NCBI GenBank assembly: GCA_964425605.1 | Contig: CAYRNR010000011.1 | Coordinates: forward strand, 28,792-92,791 | DNA: 64,000 nucleotides | Direction of reading: 5' to 3' | Source: CAYRNR01 sp964425605 | Lineage (GTDB): Bacteria > Myxococcota_A > UBA796 > UBA9615 > CAYRNR01 | Shown: one piece after another, positions 1 through 9,318 of the stretch | Layout of the letters: every line of letters begins with the position of its first letter | Position numbering within the stretch: position 1 is the first letter of the stretch | Made by a program: the position numbers and the translations under genes | Notes under the pieces: model-generated | Told to the model about the DNA's origin: nothing | Database searches by the model: none | What the model saw: the letters and a program-made list of their open reading frames with translations, nothing else

Positions 1-1614
1 GCCGGCGACGGCCGGACCCGACGCGCCCATCCCGGAGTCCGTGCGCTCCCACCCCCGCAGGGCGGACTCTTCCCAGCCCATGGTGGCCAGGATCCCGTCG
101 ATGGCCGGGGTCGGTCCGTTGACGGCCAGATAGAGCATCCCGTCGGGCCGGAAGACACCGCGCGGCTGATCGGCCAGCCGCTGCTCGATGTAGATCGCGG
201 GGGTGAAGGCCCACGAGAACGGATGCGCGTCGTAGCCGAGCACGACGGCGTCGAACCAGCGGCTCGACGTCCCGGCGTCCTCCTGGATCACCTGCGCCAT
301 CCAGCGATGGAGATCCAGATCACCGCTGCCCAGGGGGAATCGCCAGGACCGCGCGTGCATGGCCGCGCCGGTGAGGGCCACCAGGACGAGGACCATCACC
401 GACCTCCCGATCACGCGGGCCACCGGGTCGAGGTGCGAGACGAACCGGATCCTCGCCGCGAGGAGGGACACGGCCAGGCCCAGGGTCAGCGCCAGCCCGG
501 GCAACGGGATTCGCCAGTGGTAGCCGTGGTGCAGGCCCGTGACGAAGGCCAGGGCCAGCAGGCCGAGGGCTGCGGCCGAGGCCCACAGGGCGAGGGACGC
601 CATCCCCGACCTCGACCGCCCCTGGCCGACGCTCCGCCGGGCGATCCAGGTCCACCCGATCACGAACAGCGGCGCCAGGAACAGCAGTATCCCGAGGGGG
701 AACGGCTGCTGGCTGGCGAAGGCCTCCGCCGCGGTGGTCAGGATTCCCGTCGGCGCCTGGAAGTAGGTGCTGACGTAACCGAGCGTCTCCGAGAAGCGGC
801 CGCCATCGGGCTCCCCGCGGGCCAGGATCGCCAGGTGGACGATCTCGGGGATCGCGCTCACCGCGCCGACCGCGAGCCCCGCCATCGCGACGTTCTTGCG
901 GCCCTGACGCCACACGTACACCGCCAGGATCAGGACTCCGGGCACGTAGCAGGCGGCGAGGGGGTGCATCATGATCGCCCAGGGCAGGACCCCCACGCTG
1001 ACCAGGAACCACCACGGCCGACGCCCCACCAGGACCATCGCCGCGGCCGCGGCGACGACCATGCACAGGTCCGGCGCCAGGTAGGTCTGATCGCCCTTGC
1101 CGAGGGTGCCGAACGGCTCCCCGCCGAATCCGACGGCCATCGCAGCGGCCCACGCGCCGAGCCGGGCAGGCCAGACACCCGACGGGGCGCGGGCCTGCCT
1201 CGGCGGCTGGAGCGCGACGCGCATGGACAGGTACACGAGCACGACGCCCAGCGCCTGCAACACGTACCGCCGCGCGAACGCCTCGTGCAGCGTGGACGCG
1301 CCCGCGACGAACGGAGCGTACCCCCACACCAGCGCCGGCCCGAACTGGCTCACCCACGGCGCGGACGCGGGCCACAGGGTCTTGACCAGCCCCTCCTCGG
1401 CCTCGCCACGCAACAGGAGGTCGCAGTCGGTCAGCCACGCCACGGCCCGCATGAACGGATCCACGGCGTCGAAGTGGAGTGAGATCTCGGACAACCCCTG
1501 CAACCGGAGGAAGACCGAGGCGACCAGCAGCGCGACACAGATCGCGCCGTCGATGAGCCACTTCGACCCCGTGGATCGCACGCTGGAGAGTATGTCCGAG
1601 CGATTCAGAGACAT
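1..1614 (-). CDS. Polytopic membrane protein, GT-C-like, 3' end missing
   Basis: The minus-strand frame from ATG at 1614 runs 538 codons to the window edge without a stop, so the C-terminus is missing. The protein opens with a short basic segment (MSLNRSD), one hydrophobic helix, then an acidic first loop containing FDAVDPFMRA, followed by roughly ten hydrophobic spans and a soluble C-terminal part. A long multi-span protein with an acidic first extracytoplasmic loop recalls GT-C type glycosyltransferases, which use lipid-linked sugars; that assignment is inference from topology only. It is divergent from the methyltransferase gene, with 123 bases between starts, and may belong with the other membrane proteins of this cluster. 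The coding frame was chosen because it alone gives sensible hydrophobic helices; competing frames here are Arg/Pro-rich shadows. Confidence 0.7.
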   Translation of the reverse strand, partial: MSLNRSDILSSVRSTGSKWLIDGAICVALLVASVFLRLQGLSEISLHFDAVDPFMRAVAWLTDCDLLLRGEAEEGLVKTLWPASAPWVSQFGPALVWGYAPFVAGASTLHEAFARRYVLQALGVVLVYLSMRVALQPPRQARAPSGVWPARLGAWAAAMAVGFGGEPFGTLGKGDQTYLAPDLCMVVAAAAAMVLVGRRPWWFLVSVGVLPWAIMMHPLAACYVPGVLILAVYVWRQGRKNVAMAGLAVGAVSAIPEIVHLAILARGEPDGGRFSETLGYVSTYFQAPTGILTTAAEAFASQQPFPLGILLFLAPLFVIGWTWIARRSVGQGRSRSGMASLALWASAAALGLLALAFVTGLHHGYHWRIPLPGLALTLGLAVSLLAARIRFVSHLDPVARVIGRSVMVLVLVALTGAAMHARSWRFPLGSGDLDLHRWMAQVIQEDAGTSSRWFDAVVLGYDAHPFSWAFTPAIYIEQRLADQPRGVFRPDGMLYLAVNGPTPAIDGILATMGWEESALRGWERTDSGMGASGPAVAG

Positions 1615-1737
1615 GTGCCAGACCAGTTCGCGATCGTACCCTACGCGGGGGCGGACCGCATAGCACGCCCCCCGCGAGTTGGCTACAATGCTGCACCCGC
1701 TACGAACGGGTGACGTGGAACCCCAGCGAGGCACCGG

Positions 1738-2763
1738 ATGCACCGAGATCACCTACCCCTCCTCGCCTGCCCCCGGTGCCGTGGGACGCTGGATATCATC
1801 TCGGTCAGGGAAGAGGACCGGTACTTCGCCGGCGAGATCCTCCACGGCGTGCTCGGCTGCGGCTGTGGCGGCCGGTTCGACGTGGTGGACGGTGTCGCGG
1901 TCTTCGAGTCCGGGACGACCGGCCGCGCCCGGGCAGGCGCCGGGATGGACCCGGACGCCCGGGAGAACAAGGAGATCTGGGACTACGTCTGGTCGAAGCT
2001 GGGCCAGTCCCACGAGAGCTACTTCTGTTCGGAGGCCTTCTTCGAGCAGGAGGTGCTGTTGCCCCCCTCGGCATTCCAGGGAAGAAGGGTGCTGGAGGTG
2101 GGCATCGCGATGGGCAAGAACATCCCGTTCCTGCTCAAGCGCGAGCCGTCGATGCTGGTGGGGCTGGACATCACCGACCAGCTCTTCGACACGTACCGGC
2201 GGTTCGCGAGCTCGCGGCGGCTCAGCCTCGTGCTCGCCGACGTCAAGAGCCTGCCCCTCGCGTCCGGTGCGTTCGATCTGGTCATCGCGTCGCGCATCCT
2301 CCACCACATCCCGGACATGCCCCGGCGGTTCGCGGATCTCGCCGATCTGCTGGCCGAAGACGGGGTGTGCACGTCGGTCATCTACGGCAAGAGCGACACC
2401 GCGCGTGCAGTCCGCCTGCTGGGTACCGCCCTGTCCAGGTTGTTCACCCTGGACCAGCTGTTCCACCTCTCCTCGATCCCGAGCTGGGCCCTCTACGCCG
2501 CGATCCACGGGATCTACGGCCCCTTCGGGGACACGTCCATCGGCCGCCGCCTGCTCCCGCTGCGCGACGGCATGCGCTACTGGTCCAAGTTCGACCGGGA
2601 GTGGCTGTGGAAGGCCGTGGTGTTCGACATCCTGGCGTCGGCACCCGTGACCACCTATACATCGGAGAACGAGCTCCGGGAGCTGCTGGATGGGCTGAGC
2701 GTCTCCCGCTACGAGTACGTGGCCCAGTTCGGCGCCATGTGGAACCTGACGTTGCACAGATAG
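1738..2763 (+). CDS. Class I SAM-dependent methyltransferase with N-terminal zinc ribbon
   Basis: 341 aa. The N-terminus carries a Trm112-like zinc ribbon (Cys11-x2-Cys14 and Cys41-x-Cys43), often found in front of methyltransferases. The SAM-binding motif I is VLEVGIAMG at about 118-126, followed by the acidic GLDI strand end (about 142-145) and the motif LVIASRILHHI after an LADV segment, as in Methyltransf_11 enzymes that modify small molecules or sugars. The ATG at 1738 keeps the zinc ribbon intact. A radical SAM gene follows after 16 bases and a carbamoyltransferase after that, so the three probably form a tailoring operon. The substrate cannot be read from sequence. It could be an O-, N- or C-methyltransferase. 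Confidence 0.82.
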   Translation: MHRDHLPLLACPRCRGTLDIISVREEDRYFAGEILHGVLGCGCGGRFDVVDGVAVFESGTTGRARAGAGMDPDARENKEIWDYVWSKLGQSHESYFCSEAFFEQEVLLPPSAFQGRRVLEVGIAMGKNIPFLLKREPSMLVGLDITDQLFDTYRRFASSRRLSLVLADVKSLPLASGAFDLVIASRILHHIPDMPRRFADLADLLAEDGVCTSVIYGKSDTARAVRLLGTALSRLFTLDQLFHLSSIPSWALYAAIHGIYGPFGDTSIGRRLLPLRDGMRYWSKFDREWLWKAVVFDILASAPVTTYTSENELRELLDGLSVSRYEYVAQFGAMWNLTLHR

Positions 2764-2779
2764 GATCGAGAGGAGCGAC

Positions 2780-3793
2780 ATGATCGGGCGGCTGATCCGC
2801 GGCAACGTCAAGAAGCTGCAGAACCTGCCCAACACCTGGCTGGGAGGCAAGTCGCTGGGCGTCGTCCACCTCACGCGCGGGCGCGCACCCCTCCCGCCCA
2901 TGTACGTCGAGCTCGCGCTGACCTATCGCTGCAACCTCACCTGCGCCTACTGCTATCAGGCCTCCTCGAGACGGACGAGCTACCCCGACATGACCCTGGA
3001 CGACATCCGGGCCATCGACGCCAACCTGAGCAGCTCGTTCCGCATCCGCCCCAGGCTCTACCTGTTCGGGGGGGAGCCGACCCTCAACGGGGAGTTCGGC
3101 GAGATCCTCGGCTACCTCGACCGGCGGGGCTACCGGCTCTCGATGACCACCAACGGGACGCTCCTGGGTCCCCACCTGGATCTCCTGGCCCGCTGCAGGC
3201 GCATCGACAACCTGGTGGTCTCGTTGAATGCCGGCAACCTCGAAGGGGCCCCTCGAGTCGTGCGCGATCTCACCGCGCGGATGCGCTCTGGCTCCTCCGT
3301 GTCGGTGAACTGCCCGGCCGATCTGGCGACCGAGACGGGGCGCCCCCTCGTGGACCTGGTCCGCATCGTCGACGACTGCGGAGCCAAGTTCGTCAGCGTC
3401 CAGCATTCCCAGTCCGTCTTCATGGACAAGCAAGCGGTGGACGCCGCGAAGCAGGTCGCCCAGATCCGGGAGACCGCCCGTGAGAGCTTCCGCACGCCGG
3501 TCACCTTCTTCCCCGACATCCGCGACGCGGATCTGGAGGCGTACTACACGGACACCTCCTTCCCCCGCTCCACGCGGTCGTGCGTCCTGCCGTGGTTCGA
3601 CGTGTTCGTGCGACCCAACGGCGACGTGGTGCCCTGCGACGAGATGGACGTGGTGATGGGCAACGTGAGACAGGAGAAGATGAGCGCGATCTGGAACAAC
3701 GCGCGGTACAGGGCCTTCCGGCGGGGCATCCACAAGCGGGGCCTCACCCACGGCATCTGCCAGCGATGTTGCCATCGCCAGTACTATGGATGA
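2780..3793 (+). CDS. Radical SAM/SPASM protein
   Basis: 337 aa. The radical SAM 4Fe-4S motif CNLTCAYC lies at residues 51-58 (Cys51, Cys55, Cys58), followed by the GGEPT SAM-binding segment. The C-terminus has a SPASM-type cluster region: a Cys in the RSCVLPW segment, VVPCDE, and a final CQRCC. Proteins of this build modify peptides, sugars or other small substrates using a 5'-deoxyadenosyl radical with auxiliary FeS clusters. The first 40 residues form a basic extension before the barrel. An AGGAG-like ribosome site precedes the ATG, and the gene sits 16 bases behind the methyltransferase. The substrate is unknown; no obvious precursor peptide gene was seen nearby, so a non-peptide substrate is as likely as a RiPP. 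Confidence 0.85.
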   Translation: MIGRLIRGNVKKLQNLPNTWLGGKSLGVVHLTRGRAPLPPMYVELALTYRCNLTCAYCYQASSRRTSYPDMTLDDIRAIDANLSSSFRIRPRLYLFGGEPTLNGEFGEILGYLDRRGYRLSMTTNGTLLGPHLDLLARCRRIDNLVVSLNAGNLEGAPRVVRDLTARMRSGSSVSVNCPADLATETGRPLVDLVRIVDDCGAKFVSVQHSQSVFMDKQAVDAAKQVAQIRETARESFRTPVTFFPDIRDADLEAYYTDTSFPRSTRSCVLPWFDVFVRPNGDVVPCDEMDVVMGNVRQEKMSAIWNNARYRAFRRGIHKRGLTHGICQRCCHRQYYG

Positions 3794-3868
3794 TCCGGCA
3801 GCAGGCGGGCACACACTGGACGGCGATATACTAGGTTCCAACTCTTTGAGCGGGAGAACTCTCCAGGA

Positions 3869-5590
3869 ATGCTGATTCTAGGCCTGTGCTGCTACCACCA
3901 CGACTCGTCGGCCTGCTTGATCGACGACGGGAAGCTGGTCACCTACATCGAAGAAGAGCGGCTCAGCCGCGAAAAGCACACCTCGGCCTTCCCCGCCCTG
4001 GCCATCCGCCGCTGCCTGGAAGAGGCAGGGGCGACCATCGGCGACGTGGATCGCGCGGCCTACTTCTGGGTGCCCTGGAAGGGGGTCGGCCGCCGGCTCA
4101 TGAACCTGAAGCTGTGGGTGCCGCGGACGATTCGCCGTAAGCAGGGGCGCTACGACCGCTTCGGCAAGATGGCGCAGGTGCCCCTGCAGCTGCGCCGCGA
4201 GCTGGGATACCGAGGCCGGTTCCACTTCATCGACCACTACCTGGCCCACGCCGCGGCCAGCTACTTCCTCTCCCCCTACGACGGCGCCGCGACGCTGATC
4301 CTCGACGGCAACGGCGAGGTCCACACCAGCTGGGCAGGCGCGGGGATCGGGAGCCGCCTGGACGAGGCCTACCGGCACCACTTCCCCAACTCGCTGGGGC
4401 GCGTGTACGGCTTCACCACCGACTACCTGGGCTACCAGGAGCACTCGGAAGAGGGCAAGGTCATGGCCATGGCGGCCATGGGCGATCCCGATCGCTACAT
4501 GGACCGCTTCCGCAAGATCGTCCAGCTGCGGCCCGAGGGCCGGTTCCAGGTGGAACCCGGCTACTTCAACCACCACATCGAGCACCGCGTCCTGACGACC
4601 CAGCGGTTCCTCGACGAGTTCGGGCCCCGGCGCCATCGGTCCGCACCCCTGGAGCAGCGCCACTACGACATCGCTGCAGCGCTCCAGCGCGTGACCGAGG
4701 AGGCGGTGCTGCACCAGTGCCGTCACCTCGCCCAGAGCACGGGGCAGCGCTATCTGTGTCTCGGCGGCGGTGTCGCCCTGAACTGCGCCATGAACGGACG
4801 CATCGCCGCGGAAGGGCTGTTCGAAGAGGTGTTCATCCCGCCCCCGGCCGGGGATGCCGGCGCGGCGCTCGGCGCGGCGCTGTACGTACACCACGAGATG
4901 CTCGGTGGGCGACGGACCGATCCGCTGCTACACGCCTACTGGGGGCCCAGCTACGATTCAGCCGCCTGCCAGCGGGCGGTGGCGCAACGACGGATTCCCT
5001 ACCGCGTCTCCGAGGACCCCTGCGCCGATGCAGCGAGGTGGATCGCCGACGGGAAGGTCGTGGGTTGGTTCCAGGGAGGGATGGAGATGGGACCCCGGGC
5101 CCTGGGGGCCCGCAGCATCGTGGCGGACCCGCGGGATCCGAAGTCATGTGATCGCATCAACGCCAAGGTGAAGAACCGAGAGGTCTACCAGCCGTTCGCC
5201 CCGGCCGTGCTCGAGGAGCGCTGCAACGAGGTGTTCGACAGCTCCCAGCCCTCCCCCTTCATGCTGATGGCGTTCCAGGCCCAGCCCGACGCGCGGGAGC
5301 GCATCCCCGCGGTGTGCCACCTGGACGGCTCGGGCCGCGTCCAGTCGGTGGGCGAGCACGCGAACCCGCGCTACCGCCGCCTCATCGAGGAGTTCGACAA
5401 CCTGACCGGGGTCCCCGTGGTGCTGAACACGTCGTTCAACCGGCGCGGCGAGCCCATCGTCTGTTCTCCGGTACACGCCCTGGACTGCTTCCTGGAGAGC
5501 GAGATGGACGCCCTGGTGCTGGAGGACGTCCTGCTGATCAAGAACGAGAACGGCAAGGTCGTCGCCGAGGATCGGGACGCGAAGAGCTGA
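3869..5590 (+). CDS. NodU-family O-carbamoyltransferase
   Basis: 573 aa, the usual length of this family. The N-terminus shows the hallmark GLCCYHHDSSACL, then EEERLSREKH and DHYLAHAAASYFLSP (metal/phosphate-binding part of the Kae1-like domain). The C-terminal carbamoyl-transfer domain shows GWFQGGMEMGPRALGARSI and a late LNTSFN segment. NodU, TobZ and relatives use carbamoyl phosphate and ATP to carbamoylate hydroxyls of sugars and antibiotics via a carbamoyl-adenylate. The gene follows the radical SAM gene by 75 bases, in line with a tailoring role on a glycosylated or polyol product. It ends 12 bases from the stop of the convergent membrane protein gene. Family call firm; acceptor substrate unknown. 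Confidence 0.92.
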   Translation: MLILGLCCYHHDSSACLIDDGKLVTYIEEERLSREKHTSAFPALAIRRCLEEAGATIGDVDRAAYFWVPWKGVGRRLMNLKLWVPRTIRRKQGRYDRFGKMAQVPLQLRRELGYRGRFHFIDHYLAHAAASYFLSPYDGAATLILDGNGEVHTSWAGAGIGSRLDEAYRHHFPNSLGRVYGFTTDYLGYQEHSEEGKVMAMAAMGDPDRYMDRFRKIVQLRPEGRFQVEPGYFNHHIEHRVLTTQRFLDEFGPRRHRSAPLEQRHYDIAAALQRVTEEAVLHQCRHLAQSTGQRYLCLGGGVALNCAMNGRIAAEGLFEEVFIPPPAGDAGAALGAALYVHHEMLGGRRTDPLLHAYWGPSYDSAACQRAVAQRRIPYRVSEDPCADAARWIADGKVVGWFQGGMEMGPRALGARSIVADPRDPKSCDRINAKVKNREVYQPFAPAVLEERCNEVFDSSQPSPFMLMAFQAQPDARERIPAVCHLDGSGRVQSVGEHANPRYRRLIEEFDNLTGVPVVLNTSFNRRGEPIVCSPVHALDCFLESEMDALVLEDVLLIKNENGKVVAEDRDAKS

Positions 5591-5602
5591 TCCCCCGCGG
5601 GT

Positions 5603-7783
5603 TCAGCGGCCGGCCATCCACGCCCGCCCCAGGAAGAAGTCGTCCTCCGCGCGGAACTCGCCCGTCCAGCGGCAGTCCACCTCCCCGCGCGAGCGGGCGA
5701 TGCCGATGGCGTACCAGGGGTACTTGCCGGGCATGTAGGTGAGCGCCTCGCGGTAGGCCAGATCCCCGGCCTCCGGGATCGCCTCGGCGTACCTCTCCAG
5801 GTACACCTCTTCGCATGCCGGCTTCCCCGGCTCGGTGGCCGCGCCCTGGGCGAGATTCGCCGCCCGCTCGCACAGGCCGAGCCACGGGACGGGCCAGTCG
5901 GCGCAGGCGTCGGGGACCACGGCAGGGGCGGGAGGGAGCAGGGGCATCCCCACCAGCAGGGCCGCGGCCTGTTCGAAGCACCCCGACAGCGCCGCCGGGT
6001 CCTCGAACGACGAGGTGCAGTGGGTGATCAGCTCCGGATGACAGGTGTCGTCGGACCAGGTCCGTCCCACCCCCTGGAAGGCGCCCGAGATGCAGGCCTC
6101 CCGCAGATCGCCGGTGAACTCGTGGCAGATGTCCTCGTGGGAGGTGCCGTCGAGGCACACCTCGATGTTGTAGCGCATCGCGCCGAACGCCTGCGCGCAG
6201 GGCGGTCCGCGCGAGTCGTGGTAGTCCAGACACCGCTGGCGGGTGTGGACGTCGCCGAAGTCCACCATGTGGCCCCTGTACAGACACGCCTCGTCGTTGC
6301 CCGGCGCGGCGGACTGGCAGCGCAGGATGCCCGCGTCGCGATCCAGCGAGTACGTGGGCAACTCGAACGCCGAGGTGGGCAGGGCCTCGGTGAAGTACCC
6401 GTCGAGCAGCATGGTGTCGCAGGAGCCGTACTCGGGACGCTCCAGGGGCCGCGAGTTGAACACGAGGCTGTGGAGGTAGCCGGCGACCAGCACGACGGCC
6501 AGCAGGCCCGCGGCCCCGTGCCCGGCCACCCGCTGGAATCGGGAGGCGGAGCGGCGCATGCCGTGGAGCATGGCGGCCGAGCCCACGAACAGGGGGACGA
6601 AGGTGGGGGTGAGGTACCAGATGTAGACCTTGGTGTCGTACCGGGTGAGGTAGGGATCGACCGCGCCGTAGCCCGCGATGAAGGCCAGCAGGAGCAATCC
6701 GTTGATGCCCAGGAACCGCTGGGCGGACGACAGCCCCCCCCTTCGCCACCGCCGGATGTAGCGCGCCGCCTGCCACGCCAGGAACAGAGCCACCGCTGCG
6801 GCCCAGACGCTGAGCACCCCCGCCGCCACCCACCCGACGATCTCACGGGTCCAGTCGATGGGTCCATCCGCGGGCACGTAGAGCTGGGGGGTCGGGCTGT
6901 AGAGGAGCTCGACGTGGGCTCCCAGCGCATCCCACGCGTGCCCGTCGGTGAACCACTGGCCGTACGAGAGCTCCTCGCCGAGGCTGTTCTCGTCGTTCCC
7001 GGCCTGCCCCTGCGCCGCCATCTCCAGCCGGTCGAACACCGCCTGCGGCCTGGCGGCCACGCCGAACGCGGCCAGCGACAGGACCCCCGCGAGGGCGCAC
7101 GAGCCCAGGCGCCGCGCGAGGCCCGTGCGGACGCCCGAGGCGCGCCCACCCATCAAACAGACCAGGACCAGCACCACCACGAAGACCGCGTTGGAGATCG
7201 TGTACGCCGTGGCCAGGCCCCCGATCACCCCCGCCACGGCTGCCCACGGGAGGGACAACCTGCTGCTGGAGGCGGCCACCATGAACGGCACCATCAGGAC
7301 GTACACCAGGTGCGTCTCCGAGTAGTGTCCGAACGGGAGCAGCGTGTACCACAGCAGCAGCACGGGCGGGAACACGCTGGCGAACAGCGTGGCAAGGACG
7401 ACGAAGCGGTCCCTCCGGTGCGGCCAGACCCGCAACAGCAGCGGCACCAGCAGCGCGAGGTACGCCGCGGCGATGGCGGTCGCCAGGAACTTCAGGGCCA
7501 GCAGCGAGCGCGTGCCCAGCAGGGCGGTGGTCCACCGCACCGCGTGGGAGATCCAACCGGAGCCCGCGTGATAGTGATGGGCGATCTGCTCGGGGTTGGT
7601 CAGCCAGAAGGGGTTGTCACCGTCGGGATCGAAGGCCACCCTGGTCTCTTGTATCGCGGGCGCCGAGAGCAAGAAGCAGTGCTCGGGGAGGAAGCGGCCC
7701 CAGTCCGGATTGCTGAAGAAGAACGGAATCCGGCTCAGGGCGAACACCGCCAGCGCGATCAACAGGAGTGTTCGGCTTCTCAT
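5603..7783 (-). CDS. Polytopic membrane protein with Cys-rich C-terminal domain
   Basis: 726 aa. Residues 1-450 hold about ten hydrophobic helices beginning with RTLLLIALAVFALSR, separated by a larger polar loop around 255-325. The C-terminal 270 residues are soluble and carry 15 cysteines, mostly spaced 10-30 apart, which points to a disulfide-bonded domain on the periplasmic face. The layout (N-terminal helix, first loop with acidic and His residues, many spans, soluble tail) recalls GT-C glycosyltransferase-like proteins, but no catalytic signature was confirmed. It is divergent from a radical SAM gene (100 bases between starts) and convergent with the carbamoyltransferase. The ATG at 7783 begins MRSRTLLL, a reasonable membrane-protein start. 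Function not recognised. Confidence 0.78.
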   Translation of the reverse strand: MRSRTLLLIALAVFALSRIPFFFSNPDWGRFLPEHCFLLSAPAIQETRVAFDPDGDNPFWLTNPEQIAHHYHAGSGWISHAVRWTTALLGTRSLLALKFLATAIAAAYLALLVPLLLRVWPHRRDRFVVLATLFASVFPPVLLLWYTLLPFGHYSETHLVYVLMVPFMVAASSSRLSLPWAAVAGVIGGLATAYTISNAVFVVVLVLVCLMGGRASGVRTGLARRLGSCALAGVLSLAAFGVAARPQAVFDRLEMAAQGQAGNDENSLGEELSYGQWFTDGHAWDALGAHVELLYSPTPQLYVPADGPIDWTREIVGWVAAGVLSVWAAAVALFLAWQAARYIRRWRRGGLSSAQRFLGINGLLLLAFIAGYGAVDPYLTRYDTKVYIWYLTPTFVPLFVGSAAMLHGMRRSASRFQRVAGHGAAGLLAVVLVAGYLHSLVFNSRPLERPEYGSCDTMLLDGYFTEALPTSAFELPTYSLDRDAGILRCQSAAPGNDEACLYRGHMVDFGDVHTRQRCLDYHDSRGPPCAQAFGAMRYNIEVCLDGTSHEDICHEFTGDLREACISGAFQGVGRTWSDDTCHPELITHCTSSFEDPAALSGCFEQAAALLVGMPLLPPAPAVVPDACADWPVPWLGLCERAANLAQGAATEPGKPACEEVYLERYAEAIPEAGDLAYREALTYMPGKYPWYAIGIARSRGEVDCRWTGEFRAEDDFFLGRAWMAGR

Positions 7784-7883
7784 CCTGAGCGATTATTGCC
7801 GATCCATGGAGTCGGGTACACAATCGGGGAGTGGAGCTGGAAACCCATCGTCCCGGGACGTCGGCGACGAAAGAGGCGTGGAC

Positions 7884-9299
7884 ATGAGCAAGAGGCTGGG
7901 ACTGATATTTCCCCGGTTCCGGTACCCGTCGGGTGACATCCCGCTGGGGATCGCGACGCTGGCGGCCCACGTCCAGAGTCAGCTCGACGTCGAGGTCGCG
8001 GTGTGCGACACCACGTTCCATCCTCGCCTCGACCACGTGGAGGCCTTCCTGGACCGATTCCAGCCCGACGTGGTGGGCGTGGGGATGTCCACGATCATGG
8101 TGGACGACGCCCTGGCGGTCTGCCGCCTCGCCCACCGCCGCGGCATCCCGGTGTTCGTCGGCGGCCCGCATCCGACCATCGATCCGGAGGGTGTCCTCGC
8201 CGATCTCGCCGTGGACGCGGCCGTGGTCGGCGAGGGCGAGCTGACCACGGTGGACCTGGTCCGGTCGTTGCTGGACGGCCGCCGCGAGCCCGTCGAGGGC
8301 GCGTGGGTCCGGGACCGCGCCGGTGAGATCCATCGTTCCGACGCCTCGCGTCACGTGCAGGACCTGGACTCGCTGCCGTTCCCTGCCTGGGATTCCCTCG
8401 ACATGGAGGCCTACTTCGCGGCCTGGGACCAGCTGAGTAGCTTCCGCCCTGGGCTGCGCGGGGTGAACCTCGTGGCCAGCCGGGGCTGCCCATTCCAGTG
8501 TTCGTTCTGCCAGCCGATGCTCGACCAGATGTTCGGCAAGAAGTTCCGCACGCGCAGCCCCGGCTCGGTGGTGGCCGAGGTCGTGGAGCTGCACCGCAGG
8601 TTCGCCATCGACGCGTTCTGGTTCGCCGACGACACCCTCACCCTGAACCGCGCCTGGGTCGAGGAGTTCTGCGACGGGCTCATCGCCACGGGCCTCGGCC
8701 TGTACTGGGGCTGCACCACGCGCGCGAACCTCGTCGATCGAGCGCTCCTGGAGCGCCTCCACGCCAGCGGCCTGCGCAAGATCGGCGTCGGACTGGAGAG
8801 CTCCTCGGAGCGGATACGGGAGGGCATCTACCGCAAGGGGGTCGACGTCGGGTCCGTGGACAGCGCCGTTCGCGCGGCGCGTGATCTCGGTATCCACTCG
8901 CTGGTCTTCCTCATGCTCGGTGCCCCGGGGGAGACACGCACCGAGATGCTGCACAGCATCGACACCGCGGCGAGGTTACCCGCCAGCGACGTGAGCATCT
9001 CGCTGTTCGTGCCCATCCCCGGCACGTCCATCCACGAACGGATGGTCCAGGACGGCTACGAGCTGTCGTCCGGCGCCGCCGACTACGACTACTACGCCCG
9101 GCAGCCCTTCCGCGGCGAGGTGAGCCTGAGGCAGCTGCGCGCCATCCAGCTCTACGGCTACTCGCGCTTCTACCTGCATCCCGCGCGATTGAGGTCCCTG
9201 ACCCGCTCCCTGTCCAGCAGCCAGGGCGCCCGCGGCATCGGCCGCAAGCTGCTCCGGTTGGCGCCGGCAGCACCGTGGAGTCGCGTGTCCGGAAAATAG
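7884..9299 (+). CDS. B12-binding-type radical SAM protein
   Basis: 471 aa from the ATG at 7884, preceded by an AAAGAGG ribosome site; an in-frame upstream ATG (7807) would add residues of low-complexity sequence and is less likely. The N-terminal 130 residues have the Rossmann-like cobalamin-binding fold pattern with VGGPHPT and VVGEGE, though the classical DxHxxG cobalamin ligand motif is not seen. The 4Fe-4S motif GCPFQCSFC places Cys202, Cys206 and Cys209. The C-terminal half has GVGLESSSERI and PGETRTEM, typical of the Elp3/MiaB-like barrel. Such enzymes include C-methylases and ring-rearranging enzymes. The next gene, 19 bases on, encodes a second protein of the same build. Specific reaction unknown. 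Confidence 0.87.
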   Translation: MSKRLGLIFPRFRYPSGDIPLGIATLAAHVQSQLDVEVAVCDTTFHPRLDHVEAFLDRFQPDVVGVGMSTIMVDDALAVCRLAHRRGIPVFVGGPHPTIDPEGVLADLAVDAAVVGEGELTTVDLVRSLLDGRREPVEGAWVRDRAGEIHRSDASRHVQDLDSLPFPAWDSLDMEAYFAAWDQLSSFRPGLRGVNLVASRGCPFQCSFCQPMLDQMFGKKFRTRSPGSVVAEVVELHRRFAIDAFWFADDTLTLNRAWVEEFCDGLIATGLGLYWGCTTRANLVDRALLERLHASGLRKIGVGLESSSERIREGIYRKGVDVGSVDSAVRAARDLGIHSLVFLMLGAPGETRTEMLHSIDTAARLPASDVSISLFVPIPGTSIHERMVQDGYELSSGAADYDYYARQPFRGEVSLRQLRAIQLYGYSRFYLHPARLRSLTRSLSSSQGARGIGRKLLRLAPAAPWSRVSGK

Positions 9300-9318
9300 C
9301 GGCTATCCTCCCCAACCC

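Noticed and set aside
223..1482. A 419-codon plus-strand frame rich in Arg, His, Gly and Pro
   Set aside because: It lies opposite the membrane protein gene, whose own frame shows proper hydrophobic helices.
1684..1689. TACAAT as a -10 box for the methyltransferase operon
   Set aside because: No -35-like hexamer lies at a suitable distance (TAGCAC at 17 bases), so the call would rest on one hexamer.
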